From positions 1-38,729 of the forward strand of contig NZ_PEDM01000029.1 in NCBI RefSeq assembly GCF_002742685.1: a stretch of DNA of 38,729 nt, given 5' to 3'. The translations under genes were made by a program, and so were the position numbers. This document shows positions 23,683-32,997 of this stretch, in pieces (within the stretch, counting starts at the first letter, position 1; every line of letters begins with the position of its first letter). A model generated the notes under the pieces. It was not told the DNA's origin. It did not search any database and saw only the letters and a program-made list of their open reading frames with translations. Source of the DNA: Anoxybacillus flavithermus. Its GTDB lineage: Bacteria; Bacillota; Bacilli; Bacillales; Anoxybacillaceae.

Positions 23683-24687
23683 ATGTTTTCATATACGATC
23701 AAACGCTTGTTAACGGTCATTCCTGTATTGCTTGGCATGTCGCTCGTTGTGTTTTTTATGATTCGCGCCATTCCAGGAAATCCAGCTCAAGTCATTTTGG
23801 GGCAAAAGGCAACGAAAGAAGCTGTTGAAGCATTAACGCATAAACTTGGATTAGATCAACCGTGGTATGTTCAATATATCAAATATCTCGGTGGATTATT
23901 AAAAGGGGATTTAGGGGAATCACTTCGTACAGGTGTAGCCGTCTCCCAAGAAATTTGGCCATATTTGGCGGCGACATTAGAATTATCGCTTGCAGCTATG
24001 TTCATTGCTGTGGTGATTGGTGTCAATGCAGGTATTATTAGCGCATGGTTTCAAAACTCTTGGTTTGATTATGTGGCGATGGTGTTGGCTTTAGTTGGCG
24101 TTTCGATGCCTATTTTTTGGCTCGGGTTGATGGAGCAATGGATTTTTGCGATTAACTTAGATTGGTTTCCGACATCTGGACGTGAAGATGTTCGTAATCC
24201 CATTGAAGCGATTACCCACTTATATGTCATTGATACGTTAATGCAAGGCAATACAGATCAGTTTGTTCAAACGTTGCAACATTTAGTGCTTCCGAGCGTC
24301 GCTTTAGCAACGATTCCGATGGCGATTATTGCTCGTATGACTCGCTCAAGCATGCTTGAGGTAATGAAGTCCGATTATATTCGAACAGCACGTGCGAAAG
24401 GATTAAGCATGTTTTGGGTAGTGTACAAGCATTCGCTAAAAAATGCGATCATTCCTGTGTTGACGGTGATCGGTCTGCAAATGGGGTTGTTGCTTGGCGG
24501 TGCGATTTTAACTGAAACGATTTTCAGTTGGCCTGGAATTGGTCGCTATATTTATGAAGCAATCGGCTATCGTGATTACCCTGTAATTCAATCTGGTATT
24601 TTAATTGTGGCGATGATTTTTATTTTCATCAATTTAATTGTTGATTTGTTATATGCAGCGATCGATCCGCGCATTAAATATAATTAA
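23683..24687 (+). CDS. appB: Peptide ABC transporter permease (AppB/DppB type)
   Basis: 334 residues with six membrane segments. The OppB/DppB N-terminus MFSYTIKRLLTVIPVLLGMS and FFMIRAIPGNPAQVILG are typical, and RTARAKGLSMFWVVYKHSLK is the EAA-loop that contacts the ATPases. The C-terminus ends YAAIDPRIKY, usual for the family. ATG has AAAGGAG 9-10 bases upstream. Confidence 0.93.
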   Translation: MFSYTIKRLLTVIPVLLGMSLVVFFMIRAIPGNPAQVILGQKATKEAVEALTHKLGLDQPWYVQYIKYLGGLLKGDLGESLRTGVAVSQEIWPYLAATLELSLAAMFIAVVIGVNAGIISAWFQNSWFDYVAMVLALVGVSMPIFWLGLMEQWIFAINLDWFPTSGREDVRNPIEAITHLYVIDTLMQGNTDQFVQTLQHLVLPSVALATIPMAIIARMTRSSMLEVMKSDYIRTARAKGLSMFWVVYKHSLKNAIIPVLTVIGLQMGLLLGGAILTETIFSWPGIGRYIYEAIGYRDYPVIQSGILIVAMIFIFINLIVDLLYAAIDPRIKYN

Positions 24688-24700
24688 AGGAGGGAGCGCA

Positions 24701-25594
24701 TTGGCTGAGCTTGCACGAAACGAAGCAAATATTGTACAACAAGAAGAACAAGCGACATCGTTATGGAAAGAAGGATGGATTCGCTTTCGGAAAAATAAAA
24801 TGGCTCTCGTTGGAAGCGGCATTGTGCTATTTTTCATTTTGCTTGCTGTTTTTGCACCATTGATTGCCCCGTACGAGATGAACGATCAACAACTTTCGAT
24901 GCGTTTACAAGCTCCGTCGAAAGACCATATATTTGGGACAGACGATTTCGGACGTGATATTTTTTCTCGCGTCGTTTATGGAGCGCGCATTTCGCTATGG
25001 GTTGGGTTTTTTTCAGTATTAGGTTCGGTAGTCATCGGTTCTTTACTTGGAATTATTGCAGGGTATTATGGACGTTGGATCGACGCCGTCATTTCGCGCA
25101 TATTTGACATTATGCTTGCGTTTCCAAGCATTTTATTAGCGATCGGCATCGTTGCGGTTTTAGGACCGTCGTTGAAAAATGCACTTATTGCGATTGCGGT
25201 CATTAACATTCCAAACTTCGGTCGTCTCATTCGTTCTCGCGTATTAAGCATTAAACAGGAAGAGTATATTACAGCAGCAAAAGCAATCGGGATGAGTGAT
25301 GCACGCATTTTATTTCATCACATTTTACCAAACAGCATGGCGCCGATTATTGTGCAAGGAACATTAGCAATTGCAACAGCGATCATTGAAGCAGCAGCCC
25401 TCGGTTTTCTCGGATTAGGTGCCCAACCACCAAACCCTGAGTGGGGGAAAATGCTAGCCGACTCAAAAGCATATTTAACACAGGCGCCATGGACGATGAT
25501 TTTTCCGGGCTTAGCCATTATGTTAACGGTGTTAGGATTTAACTTAATGGGAGATGGATTGCGCGATGCATTGGATCCGCGCATGAAAAGTTAA
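24701..25594 (+). CDS. appC: Peptide ABC transporter permease (AppC/DppC type)
   Basis: 297 residues. An N-terminal OppC_N segment (RKNKMALVGSGIVLFFILLA) is followed by FGTDDFGRDIFSRVVYGARI and five further membrane segments. The EAA-type loop is EEYITAAKAIGMSDARILFH, and the end is GDGLRDALDPRMKS. TTG start is supported by AAAGGAGGG 7 bases upstream; in-frame Met codons upstream lie inside appB without a site. It follows appB by 13 bases. Confidence 0.93.
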   Translation: MAELARNEANIVQQEEQATSLWKEGWIRFRKNKMALVGSGIVLFFILLAVFAPLIAPYEMNDQQLSMRLQAPSKDHIFGTDDFGRDIFSRVVYGARISLWVGFFSVLGSVVIGSLLGIIAGYYGRWIDAVISRIFDIMLAFPSILLAIGIVAVLGPSLKNALIAIAVINIPNFGRLIRSRVLSIKQEEYITAAKAIGMSDARILFHHILPNSMAPIIVQGTLAIATAIIEAAALGFLGLGAQPPNPEWGKMLADSKAYLTQAPWTMIFPGLAIMLTVLGFNLMGDGLRDALDPRMKS

Positions 25595-25629
25595 AAAAGA
25601 TGTCCCGAGATACAACCGGGACATCTTTT
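25593..25629. terminator. Bidirectional terminator between appC and ygaE
   Basis: AAAGATGTCCCG (25596-25607) pairs with CGGGACATCTTT (25617-25628), loop AGATACAAC, with A and T runs on the flanks. It ends the app operon and the convergent ygaE. Confidence 0.92.
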
Positions 25630-26701
25630 ATTCTTGTTCAGGGGTAGGGACGGCATGTTCTTCTTTATGGTAATGGTGAAAGCTTTCGATGAGTGTGTCT
25701 AAATGTTCAAGTTGATGACTATATTCAATAATCGCTCCGATCAATGGAAATAGTTGATAATTTTCTTGTTGAACACTTTGTTCAGCGTAATGGCTTAAAA
25801 ACGAGTGAATTAATTCTTTTTTTCCAAAGCATGCCTCTGTCGCAAATTGCGATTGTGGATCAGATTTTGCCTTTCCAATGAACTTCAACAATATTTGATC
25901 ATGGTAATTCAATAAACAGTCGAGTTCATTTTTAATGGCGTCTTGAAGCGCCGAAGATGTATGTGCTAGTTCGTTTTCTAAACGATGCAACAATTTTAAC
26001 GTTTCTAACGCACGATTTGTTGCGACAATCATTTGTCGATACAATACGAGTTTGCGCGATTTACTATATTTATGTTTACGAAAATACGTCCGTTCTTCTT
26101 TGTAAAGTAAATAAAGTTGATCTAGTTTCATCATATTTTCTTTTAATTTCTCAATGTCCTCTTTTAGTAAATGATGCTCAGATGCATGTCGAACATTCAT
26201 GCGAATCCATTTCAAAATATGTTCCGTATATTCAACAATTTTTGTATATAGCTTTTTTTCATATTTTGGCGGAAGGAATACTAAATTAACGACAAACGCT
26301 GCAAGCACCCCTAACATAATCGTCGAAAAGCGAATAAGTGCAAATTCAATAAAATGCTGTTCTGTGTATTCCATAATGGCAATAACCGTCACAAGTGCGA
26401 CAGAAATAGAAGATTCTAAACGAAGACGAAGAAACAACGCAATAACTAAAATGGCAGTTAACCCGATAATAAACGGATCGTGTCCGAAAATTAGTGTAAA
26501 AACGATTGCGAAAATCGCACCAATGACGTTTGCTTGTATTTGTTCAATTAAAGATAAATATGAACGGTAAATCGTCGGCTGCATCGCAAATACAGCTGAA
26601 ATGCCAGCAAATACAGGTGAAGGCAACTGCAACAGCTTCGCTAAAACTAAAGCAAATGTAATTGCAATCCCGGTTTTAAAGACGCGGGCTCCAAGTCTCA
26701 T
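25628..26701 (-). CDS. ygaE: Aromatic acid exporter/FUSC-like membrane protein (YgaE)
   Basis: 357 residues. The N-terminal half (1-150) has about six hydrophobic helices in the ArAE_1/DUF939 pattern (MRLGARVFKTGIAITFALVL, SAVFAMQPTIYRSY). The C-terminal half is a helical cytoplasmic domain rich in Glu, Lys and Gln. Relatives are aromatic-acid or small-molecule exporters, but none in this subfamily has a firm substrate. Matches YgaE of B. subtilis in length and place beside gsaB. No strong ribosome-binding site is seen (AAAGGAATTTGAGCGACG before ATG). Confidence 0.85.
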   Translation of the reverse strand: MRLGARVFKTGIAITFALVLAKLLQLPSPVFAGISAVFAMQPTIYRSYLSLIEQIQANVIGAIFAIVFTLIFGHDPFIIGLTAILVIALFLRLRLESSISVALVTVIAIMEYTEQHFIEFALIRFSTIMLGVLAAFVVNLVFLPPKYEKKLYTKIVEYTEHILKWIRMNVRHASEHHLLKEDIEKLKENMMKLDQLYLLYKEERTYFRKHKYSKSRKLVLYRQMIVATNRALETLKLLHRLENELAHTSSALQDAIKNELDCLLNYHDQILLKFIGKAKSDPQSQFATEACFGKKELIHSFLSHYAEQSVQQENYQLFPLIGAIIEYSHQLEHLDTLIESFHHYHKEEHAVPTPEQE

Positions 26702-26797
26702 CGTCGCTCAAATTCCTTTCTTTTTCATCATCTTGTGAGAACAACAAACAAATATACATGTTTTTCATCAGTATATCAAGAAAAAAGGAAAAAAATT

Positions 26798-26831
26798 AAA
26801 AGAACTGCCCCATTTTCGAGGCAGTTCTTTT
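26798..26831 (-). terminator. Terminator of the glutamate synthase gene
   Basis: AAAAGAACTGCC (26798-26809) and GGCAGTTCTTTT (26820-26831) form a perfect 12-bp stem with a 10-base loop. It lies 5 bases beyond the gltB stop. Confidence 0.92.
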
Positions 26832-26835
26832 ACAT

Positions 26836-29800
26836 TTATTCTGTTGACACAGACGGATCAGCTTGTTCTTTTTTCGGAATGACTTGGAAAAAGTGTTGTT
26901 CTGGCTGTTGCAACAACGGTTGAAGCGTTGCTGCTTCGTCGTGTTGTTCATGTTCGATCAGCAAATCGATATATGTGCGAAGTAATTCTTGAACATCTGA
27001 TTTTCCTTTTTCGTTCAGCAGTTGAATCGTTACATTTGCCCCTTTAGCAATTCGACGTTCAAGAGCTGCTTTTGTTAATCCCATTTCTGGTTGATGACGC
27101 AAATAAACGACACCACCTGTCATTCCAGCGCAAATCCATGGACCTGGGTCGCCCAAAACGAGCCCGCGTCCGTTTGTCATATATTCAAAGGCAAACCCTT
27201 TAATGTTTGCGTTGACACCGATATTACCATGCTCCACTTCAGGAATTGGTTTTGTCACTCGACCGCCGATAATCATATCCGCTCCTGATAGGCGAATGCC
27301 TGCACGTGCATCGGCATTTCCTTGCACGACTAATAGTCCTTTTTGGGCTCCGTAGCCAAATCCTTTTCCGACCGATCCGTTGTAAAACTTTCCGTCTTTT
27401 CCTTTTGATTTGAAGATGAAAATACCGCCACCAAATGATGTTTTTCCAACGCCATCTTGTGCTCCGCCGTCAACGTGAATATGAATGCCCGCGACGTTAT
27501 ACGCACCAAGTCCATTGCCAGGTACAGAGCCGTCTTTATATCGTAGAGAAATATTTGGCAATTTTTTGTACGATCCGTCTAATCGACCACGTACCCGATG
27601 GCATGCAACACGGCTACCGAGCACACGCTGTTCAGCTGTGACAGTTGAAAATTCACGTGAGCGGTGCAAGTCTTCAACTTGGTAATCTAAATATTCCGCA
27701 CCAACTGCAACGGCAAGCTTTCCTTCTTCTGATGTTGCTGCTACTTCTTTTTGATACCATTGACCGATCTCTAATGGTTTTAATAACGTCGCTAAATTCA
27801 TCCGATCGCGTCCGCGCGTTTGTTCAAGTAAGTCAGAGCGACCGACAAGTTGTTGTAAGTTTGTATAACCAAGCGATGCGGTGAGCGCTTTAAGTTCTTC
27901 ACCGAACGCGGTAAAGAAGCGCACTAAGTTTTGTACTGCTTGCTCGAATTGTCTTGGAATGAAGCGACGCAAACCATGTTCTTTTGCTTGTGCTTCTGAT
28001 TCAATTTGTGTAGCGATTCCGACATGGCACGTATCTAAATGACAACCGCGACATGTCGTACATCCGATGGCGATCATCGCTAACGTTCCGAAACCTACGC
28101 GATTAGCACCGAGAAGCATCACTTTAATGACGTCCATCGCGCTTTTTATGCCACCATCTGCCCAAATTTCCACTTGATGGCGCAATCCGGCTTCTAAAAG
28201 GGCGTTATGTGCCGCTTTAACGCCAATTTCTACAGGTAAGCCAACGTGTTGAATCGCATGAATACGCGCTGCTCCTGTACCGCCGTCGAAGCCGCTTAGT
28301 GTAATAATGTCAGCGCCCGCTTTTGCAATGCCGACAGCAATCGTGCCGATGTTAGGGACGACAGGCACTTTGACGGCCACTTTTGCTTGGTCATTTGCTG
28401 TTTTCAATTCAGCAATCATTTGTGCTAAGTCTTCGATCGAATAAATGTCATGGTTATTAGACGGTGAAATTAAATCAGAGCCGATCGTTGCGTTCCGTGC
28501 TTCGGCAATTTTTGCTGTTACTTTTGAGCCTGGTAAATGACCACCTTCGCCCGGTTTTGCTCCTTGCCCGATTTTAATTTCAAGCAAATTGGAAGAATTC
28601 AGTAGTTCAGCATTGACCCCAAATCGTCCAGAGGCGACTTGTTGTCCGCGCGTGCGCGGATATTTGCCGAGCATATCTTTAATTTCGCCACCCTCACCGT
28701 TTAAGCTAATCATGTTCAGACGGTTCGCCGCCTCTGCGTAAGCGCGAAACGCAATTTCGTTTTGTGAACCAAATGACATCGAAGCGATTACAAACGGCAA
28801 GCTATGTTCACCAACTGAAATGTCGACGTGTTCTTTTTTAGCAGGCACGTTTGCTTGTTTTAAGTCTGTTAAATGGCGAATGGCTGTTGGTGTTTCCGTT
28901 TCAATTTCTGTTAACTTTTCACGATATTGATCGTATGAGCCGGTTTGTGCCACTTCGCCAATCGCTTTCCAAATACGTGGGAATACGTGAAATGTTTTTC
29001 GTAACTTTGCTTGCTCTGCTTCAAAATCTTTAGCACGGGCGACCGCATCTTGTTTTAATGCTTCAAAATTTTGGGCAAGCGAATCTGAGCCAAAAAAGTT
29101 GACGATATTTAATACAGATGCAATGTCTTCGTGTAGTCCGATAGACGAAAATAGACGGCTATATCCACGCAACTCATGAATACCGATTGTTGAAATGATT
29201 TTTTCAAGCCCTTTATTTAATGCTTGGAATAAATGGATCGCTGGTCGAGTGGACGAATCAGCAACTGTCGCAAACATCAAATATGGGCTAATGACGTTCG
29301 CACCAAGTCCATATGCAACGATGAAATCGTGCAATGAACGAATCGCTCCAGAACGAAGAAGGAGCGAACAGTTTCTCCGTAATTGCGCTTTTGTTAATGC
29401 TTGATCAATGGCTGATATGACAAGAAGTGGATCGATCCATAAATGACCATTTTGATGCGCTTTTGCATCGTCAATGACAAGCAACGTTTTTCCATTTGCA
29501 ACAGCTTCGCATGCCTCTTCGCCTAAACGATTAAGAGCCGTTGGAATCGTTTCGTGCTCAACAAACGTTGCGGATATAAAGTATGCTAATTGTTTTTCTT
29601 CAAATGCATGAACGAGTTGATCATATGATGGTTGTTGCAACATTTCCGCGCATTCGTTTCCGAGTTTCCCTTCGATTAAGATAGGTGAAAGAAGTTCAAC
29701 TGTGTATGGATGTTCTTCATTTGAAACGATACTTGGGCGTTTTCCTACAACAACGCGTGTAGAAAAATGTTCTGTTTCGCGGTCGCGGTCAATGGCAGGG

Positions 29801-31305
29801 TTTGTGACAACCGCCACGCTTTCTTTTATGAAGTCAGCAATATTTTTTCGTTCAGGATCAATGGCTGCAAGCGGAGCATCATGACCGAGCGAACGAATGG
29901 GCTCTGCTCCTTTTTCTGCCATTTGTTCGATCAATTGAATATGTTCACGATCCCAACCGAATGCAGCGTATTGCCCATTATGCACTTTTGTAGGTTGAGC
30001 AACGAGCACATACGGTTTTAACGTTGGTGTTTGTAAACGATGTCGCATATTCTCGATATTTAAACGATTTCGAATGCGGTTGTACACCTCTTGCTGATAG
30101 TCAGCATATTCGTAAACACGAATTGTTCCGTCTGCTTGCCATGTTAGGCCGATTTTTTCTCCTGGTGCGAGCGGTTTTGGTTCTCCTGTATATTCGCACG
30201 CTGGAATGATGCCTGGTTCGGATGCGAACACGTAACGATGCTCTGTTTCAATTTTCCAAAGTGGACGCAATCCAAGTGCATCAACACTAAACACTGCTTC
30301 ATCTGCATGGCGAGAAATGATGCCTGCAGGTCCTTGTGCAAAATGTCCCCAAGCTTCGCGAATGTAAGTATATAAATCTTGTAAATGGGCTGGATAATGT
30401 TTGATTTCGTTTACAATTGGCGGGAACAAAAAGTCCATCACTTCAAACAACGTATAGCCGTCCCGATAAATGAGCGTTTCCATCGTCCGGCTTAAGTCTT
30501 GTGAGTCGCTCCCGCCATTCGTGAGCGGGACGCCAATCATTGTCGCTTCCTCGCGAAGTTTGGCGATTGTGTTAATTTCGCCGTTATGACCGAGTACGGT
30601 GAACGGTTGAACACGGAAAAAGTTTGATAATGTATTTGTTGAATAGCGATTATGACCAAGTGTCATTGTAGATGCGACGAGCGGGCTCGCTAAGTCATGA
30701 TAATATTTTGGTAAAATATCTCCAGCTCCCATCACTTTGTAAATGGCATGATGGTTACTAAGAGAGGCGACGTGAACATGTTCATCTTTTTCTATTTCAA
30801 TCGTTAATTCAAACAACGTTTTAGATAACGTTTCATTTTTGTTTGGTAAAAGGGCTACTTGCCAAAATACAGGTTCTTCGCGTAAAGCGATTGGACCGAG
30901 CGCTGAAGAAGAGGTCACGCGATCAGATTCAAAAATAAGATTGAGATGAAATTGATCAAACAATTGACGCATACGTGCTTTTTTCTCTTCGACATTCGTT
31001 GTTCGCGTAATAAATATATGGCCAACGATAAAATCATCGCGATCGACGAGTTGAGGGTTAAGTTGGGCAACAGCAAATTTTTCTTTCCAAAGCGCTTTTG
31101 GAATGTCAATATGAATGCCGACGCCATCTCCTTCTCCATTGATGAATCCAGCGCGATGATTCATTGTGACGAGGGCGTTAATACACGTTGTAATGTTTTC
31201 TCTTGTCGGAATGCGTCGTTTTTCAACCGCAGCGACAATTCCACACGCATCGTGTTCATGTTCATAAAAATGTTGAAATGAAGTTGGATTCCATTGTTGT
31301 TTCAT
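26836..31305 (-). CDS. gltB: Glutamate synthase large subunit
   Basis: 1489 residues. Class II glutamine amidotransferase domain with catalytic Cys 21 (HDACGIV; the first 20 residues are a propeptide), then the central domain. The FMN domain follows with SMSFGSQNEIAFRAYAEAAN, GEGGEIKDMLGKYP, KPGEGGHLPGSKV and the 3Fe-4S Cys motif CTTCRGCHLDTCHVG. The C-terminal beta-helix region has the repeated G-x-x-G pattern (GSVGKGFGYGAQKG, GADMIIGGRVTKPI). It makes glutamate from glutamine and 2-oxoglutarate. The gltD small subunit is not adjacent; the neighbours are ygaE and gsaB. ATG at 31305 has no adjacent SD (AGGAGG is 46 bases upstream). B. subtilis calls this gene gltA. Confidence 0.95.
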   Translation of the reverse strand: MKQQWNPTSFQHFYEHEHDACGIVAAVEKRRIPTRENITTCINALVTMNHRAGFINGEGDGVGIHIDIPKALWKEKFAVAQLNPQLVDRDDFIVGHIFITRTTNVEEKKARMRQLFDQFHLNLIFESDRVTSSSALGPIALREEPVFWQVALLPNKNETLSKTLFELTIEIEKDEHVHVASLSNHHAIYKVMGAGDILPKYYHDLASPLVASTMTLGHNRYSTNTLSNFFRVQPFTVLGHNGEINTIAKLREEATMIGVPLTNGGSDSQDLSRTMETLIYRDGYTLFEVMDFLFPPIVNEIKHYPAHLQDLYTYIREAWGHFAQGPAGIISRHADEAVFSVDALGLRPLWKIETEHRYVFASEPGIIPACEYTGEPKPLAPGEKIGLTWQADGTIRVYEYADYQQEVYNRIRNRLNIENMRHRLQTPTLKPYVLVAQPTKVHNGQYAAFGWDREHIQLIEQMAEKGAEPIRSLGHDAPLAAIDPERKNIADFIKESVAVVTNPAIDRDRETEHFSTRVVVGKRPSIVSNEEHPYTVELLSPILIEGKLGNECAEMLQQPSYDQLVHAFEEKQLAYFISATFVEHETIPTALNRLGEEACEAVANGKTLLVIDDAKAHQNGHLWIDPLLVISAIDQALTKAQLRRNCSLLLRSGAIRSLHDFIVAYGLGANVISPYLMFATVADSSTRPAIHLFQALNKGLEKIISTIGIHELRGYSRLFSSIGLHEDIASVLNIVNFFGSDSLAQNFEALKQDAVARAKDFEAEQAKLRKTFHVFPRIWKAIGEVAQTGSYDQYREKLTEIETETPTAIRHLTDLKQANVPAKKEHVDISVGEHSLPFVIASMSFGSQNEIAFRAYAEAANRLNMISLNGEGGEIKDMLGKYPRTRGQQVASGRFGVNAELLNSSNLLEIKIGQGAKPGEGGHLPGSKVTAKIAEARNATIGSDLISPSNNHDIYSIEDLAQMIAELKTANDQAKVAVKVPVVPNIGTIAVGIAKAGADIITLSGFDGGTGAARIHAIQHVGLPVEIGVKAAHNALLEAGLRHQVEIWADGGIKSAMDVIKVMLLGANRVGFGTLAMIAIGCTTCRGCHLDTCHVGIATQIESEAQAKEHGLRRFIPRQFEQAVQNLVRFFTAFGEELKALTASLGYTNLQQLVGRSDLLEQTRGRDRMNLATLLKPLEIGQWYQKEVAATSEEGKLAVAVGAEYLDYQVEDLHRSREFSTVTAEQRVLGSRVACHRVRGRLDGSYKKLPNISLRYKDGSVPGNGLGAYNVAGIHIHVDGGAQDGVGKTSFGGGIFIFKSKGKDGKFYNGSVGKGFGYGAQKGLLVVQGNADARAGIRLSGADMIIGGRVTKPIPEVEHGNIGVNANIKGFAFEYMTNGRGLVLGDPGPWICAGMTGGVVYLRHQPEMGLTKAALERRIAKGANVTIQLLNEKGKSDVQELLRTYIDLLIEHEQHDEAATLQPLLQQPEQHFFQVIPKKEQADPSVSTE

Positions 31306-31312
31306 AGCATGC

Positions 31313-31357
31313 GGCTTGCAAGCGACTATCGTTCGCTTCTCGCCTTCGCCACCTCCT
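31313..31357 (-). promoter_or_regulatory. Displaced Shine-Dalgarno with intervening hairpin before gltB
   Basis: Minus strand: AGGAGGTGG at 31349-31357, then AAGCGA (31333-31338) pairing with TCGCTT (31320-31325) and GGC with GCC outside it. After this stem only about 8 bases remain to the ATG at 31305. Folding would bring the SD to a usable distance. No start codon lies at normal spacing from this SD. Confidence 0.4.
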
Positions 31358-31404
31358 ACCTGAAAACTTTTTTAAAAAATAAAATTTTCTAAATTTTATA
31401 GTTT

Positions 31405-31433
31405 ATATTAACACGACCAAGACAGAAAATCAA
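31405..31433 (-). promoter_or_regulatory. Sigma-A-type promoter of gltB
   Basis: Minus strand TTGATT (31428-31433), 17-base spacer, TAATAT (31405-31410). The start is predicted near 31398, giving a leader of about 93 bases. Confidence 0.5.
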
Positions 31434-31492
31434 TTATTTATTCATGTTTTTGGATATGATATTCAGTTTGTGTAACAAAACGTTCACGAAAC

Positions 31493-31509
31493 ATGTAAGC
31501 GTTTTCATT
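31493..31509. promoter_or_regulatory. Consensus cre site (CcpA operator)
   Basis: ATGTAAGCGTTTTCATT matches the WTGNAARCGNWWNCAWW consensus at all positions. It lies upstream of the gltB promoter, centred about 100 bases before the predicted start, and 60 bases past the gsaB stop on the other side. An upstream position suggests activation rather than roadblock. Confidence 0.65.
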
Positions 31510-31520
31510 TGTTTCAAGCA

Positions 31521-31556
31521 CAAAAAACGAGGTGGAATATATGTTCCTACCCCGTT
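31521..31556 (-). terminator. Terminator of gsaB
   Basis: Minus strand: AACGGGGTAGGAA pairs imperfectly with TTCCACCTCGTT, followed by TTTTT (plus AAAAAACGAGGTGGAA at 31521-31536). Confidence 0.8.
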
Positions 31557-31568
31557 ATAATTGTATAT

Positions 31569-32864
31569 TTATTCATTTTTTAAGGATTTAAATGCACGTC
31601 CTACCGCTTCAATTGTATACTCAATATCCTCTTCCGTATGAGCTAATGTAATAAACCATGCTTCATATTTCGAAGGGGCGAGATTAATGCCTTGATGAAG
31701 CATGAGCTTGAAAAATTTAGCGAACATCTCCCCATCTGTTCGTTCCGCTTGTTCATAGTTTTCTACTTTTTCTGTTGTAAAGTATACGGTGAGTGCTCCT
31801 TTTAGACGGTTAATCGTCACAGGAATATCGTATGCTTTCGCATGTGTTAAAATGCCAGCTTCTAACATTGCACCGAGATGATCGAGATGTTCGTATACGC
31901 CTTCTTGTTGTAATACTTCTAAACAAGCAATACCTGCTAAAATAGAGGCGGGATTTCCCGCCATCGTTCCTGCTTGGTAAGCGGGACCGAGTGGAGCTAC
32001 TTGTTCCATAATATCTTTTCTACCGCCATATGCACCAATTGGTAATCCGCCACCAATAATCTTTCCAAGTGCCGTTAAGTCTGGTTCGATGCCGAGCAAG
32101 TTTTGAGCCCCACCATACATAAAGCGAAAAGCAGTAATGACCTCATCATAAATGACAAGGGCGCCAGCTGCGTGAGCGATGTCGTTAATCGCTTGTAAAA
32201 AGCCAGGTTTTGGCTCAACGATCCCGAAGTTACCAACGATAGGTTCGACAAGAACAGCAGCCACTTCGTCTCCCCACCGCTCCATCGCTTGTTTAAATGC
32301 ATCGACATCATTAAAAGGAACAGTAATGACTTCTTGAGCGATGCTTTTTGGTACGCCTGCTGAGTCGGGTGTGCCTAATGTGGATGGACCGGAGCCAGCA
32401 GCGACAAGAACAAGATCGGAATGGCCGTGATAGCAACCTGCAAATTTTACGATTTTATCACGTCCTGTATATGCGCGTGCGACACGAATCGTCGTCATGA
32501 CCGCTTCTGTTCCTGAATTGACGAAACGTACTTTCTCGAGAGAAGGGATCGCTTCTTTTAACATTTTCGCGAATGTAATTTCATAAGGTGTTGGCGTCCC
32601 GTATAAAACGCCGTTTTCAGCTGCGTGTTGAATCGCTTTTGTAATGTGCGGGTGGGCATGTCCAGTAATAATAGGGCCGTACGCCGCTAAATAATCGATA
32701 TATTTATTGCCGTCTACATCCCAAAAGTATGCCCCTTGTGCTCTTTCCATCACGACGGGTGCACCGCCTCCAACAGCTTTATATGAACGAGACGGGCTGT
32801 TGACGCCACCGACGATATGTTCAAGCGCTTCCTGATATAATTGTTCAGACTTCGTAAAATTCAC
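31569..32864 (-). CDS. gsaB: Glutamate-1-semialdehyde 2,1-aminomutase (GsaB)
   Basis: 431 residues, class III aminotransferase fold. [19 protein letters not shown] at the start, PLP phosphate-binding [31 protein letters not shown] and the PLP lysine in [20 protein letters not shown]. It converts glutamate-1-semialdehyde to 5-aminolevulinate for heme. B. subtilis GsaB (about 429) is the paralogue of HemL and has the same genomic place. No other hem gene is adjacent, which favours the GsaB rather than the HemL assignment. GTG at 32864 has AGGAGG 6 bases upstream; upstream ATGs lack sites. It converges on the gltB regulatory region. Confidence 0.93.
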   Translation of the reverse strand: MNFTKSEQLYQEALEHIVGGVNSPSRSYKAVGGGAPVVMERAQGAYFWDVDGNKYIDYLAAYGPIITGHAHPHITKAIQHAAENGVLYGTPTPYEITFAKMLKEAIPSLEKVRFVNSGTEAVMTTIRVARAYTGRDKIVKFAGCYHGHSDLVLVAAGSGPSTLGTPDSAGVPKSIAQEVITVPFNDVDAFKQAMERWGDEVAAVLVEPIVGNFGIVEPKPGFLQAINDIAHAAGALVIYDEVITAFRFMYGGAQNLLGIEPDLTALGKIIGGGLPIGAYGGRKDIMEQVAPLGPAYQAGTMAGNPASILAGIACLEVLQQEGVYEHLDHLGAMLEAGILTHAKAYDIPVTINRLKGALTVYFTTEKVENYEQAERTDGEMFAKFFKLMLHQGINLAPSKYEAWFITLAHTEEDIEYTIEAVGRAFKSLKNE

Positions 32865-32936
32865 GCGAAGCCTCCTCCTTTTATGTAAAATTTCTTTCAT
32901 GGTGTTTATTTTATCACATTTATTTGAGCACACCAT

Positions 32937-32965
32937 TTGTTGAGTTTCAACATTTTCGTTACACT
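32937..32965 (+). promoter_or_regulatory. Promoter of the ABC-2 transporter operon
   Basis: TTGTTG (32937-32942), 17-base spacer, TACACT (32960-32965). Divergent from gsaB, whose own -10-like TGATAAAAT (TG-A-TAAAAT) lies near 32910-32920 on the minus strand. Confidence 0.45.
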
Positions 32966-32997
32966 AGTAAATAGTGATTTCATAAGAGGTGAGGAAC

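Noticed and set aside
31440-31530. Short minus-strand open frame ending FRERFVTQTEYHIQKHE
   Set aside because: About 18 codons from its only ATG, no SD, and it overlaps the cre site and gsaB terminator; no family recognised.
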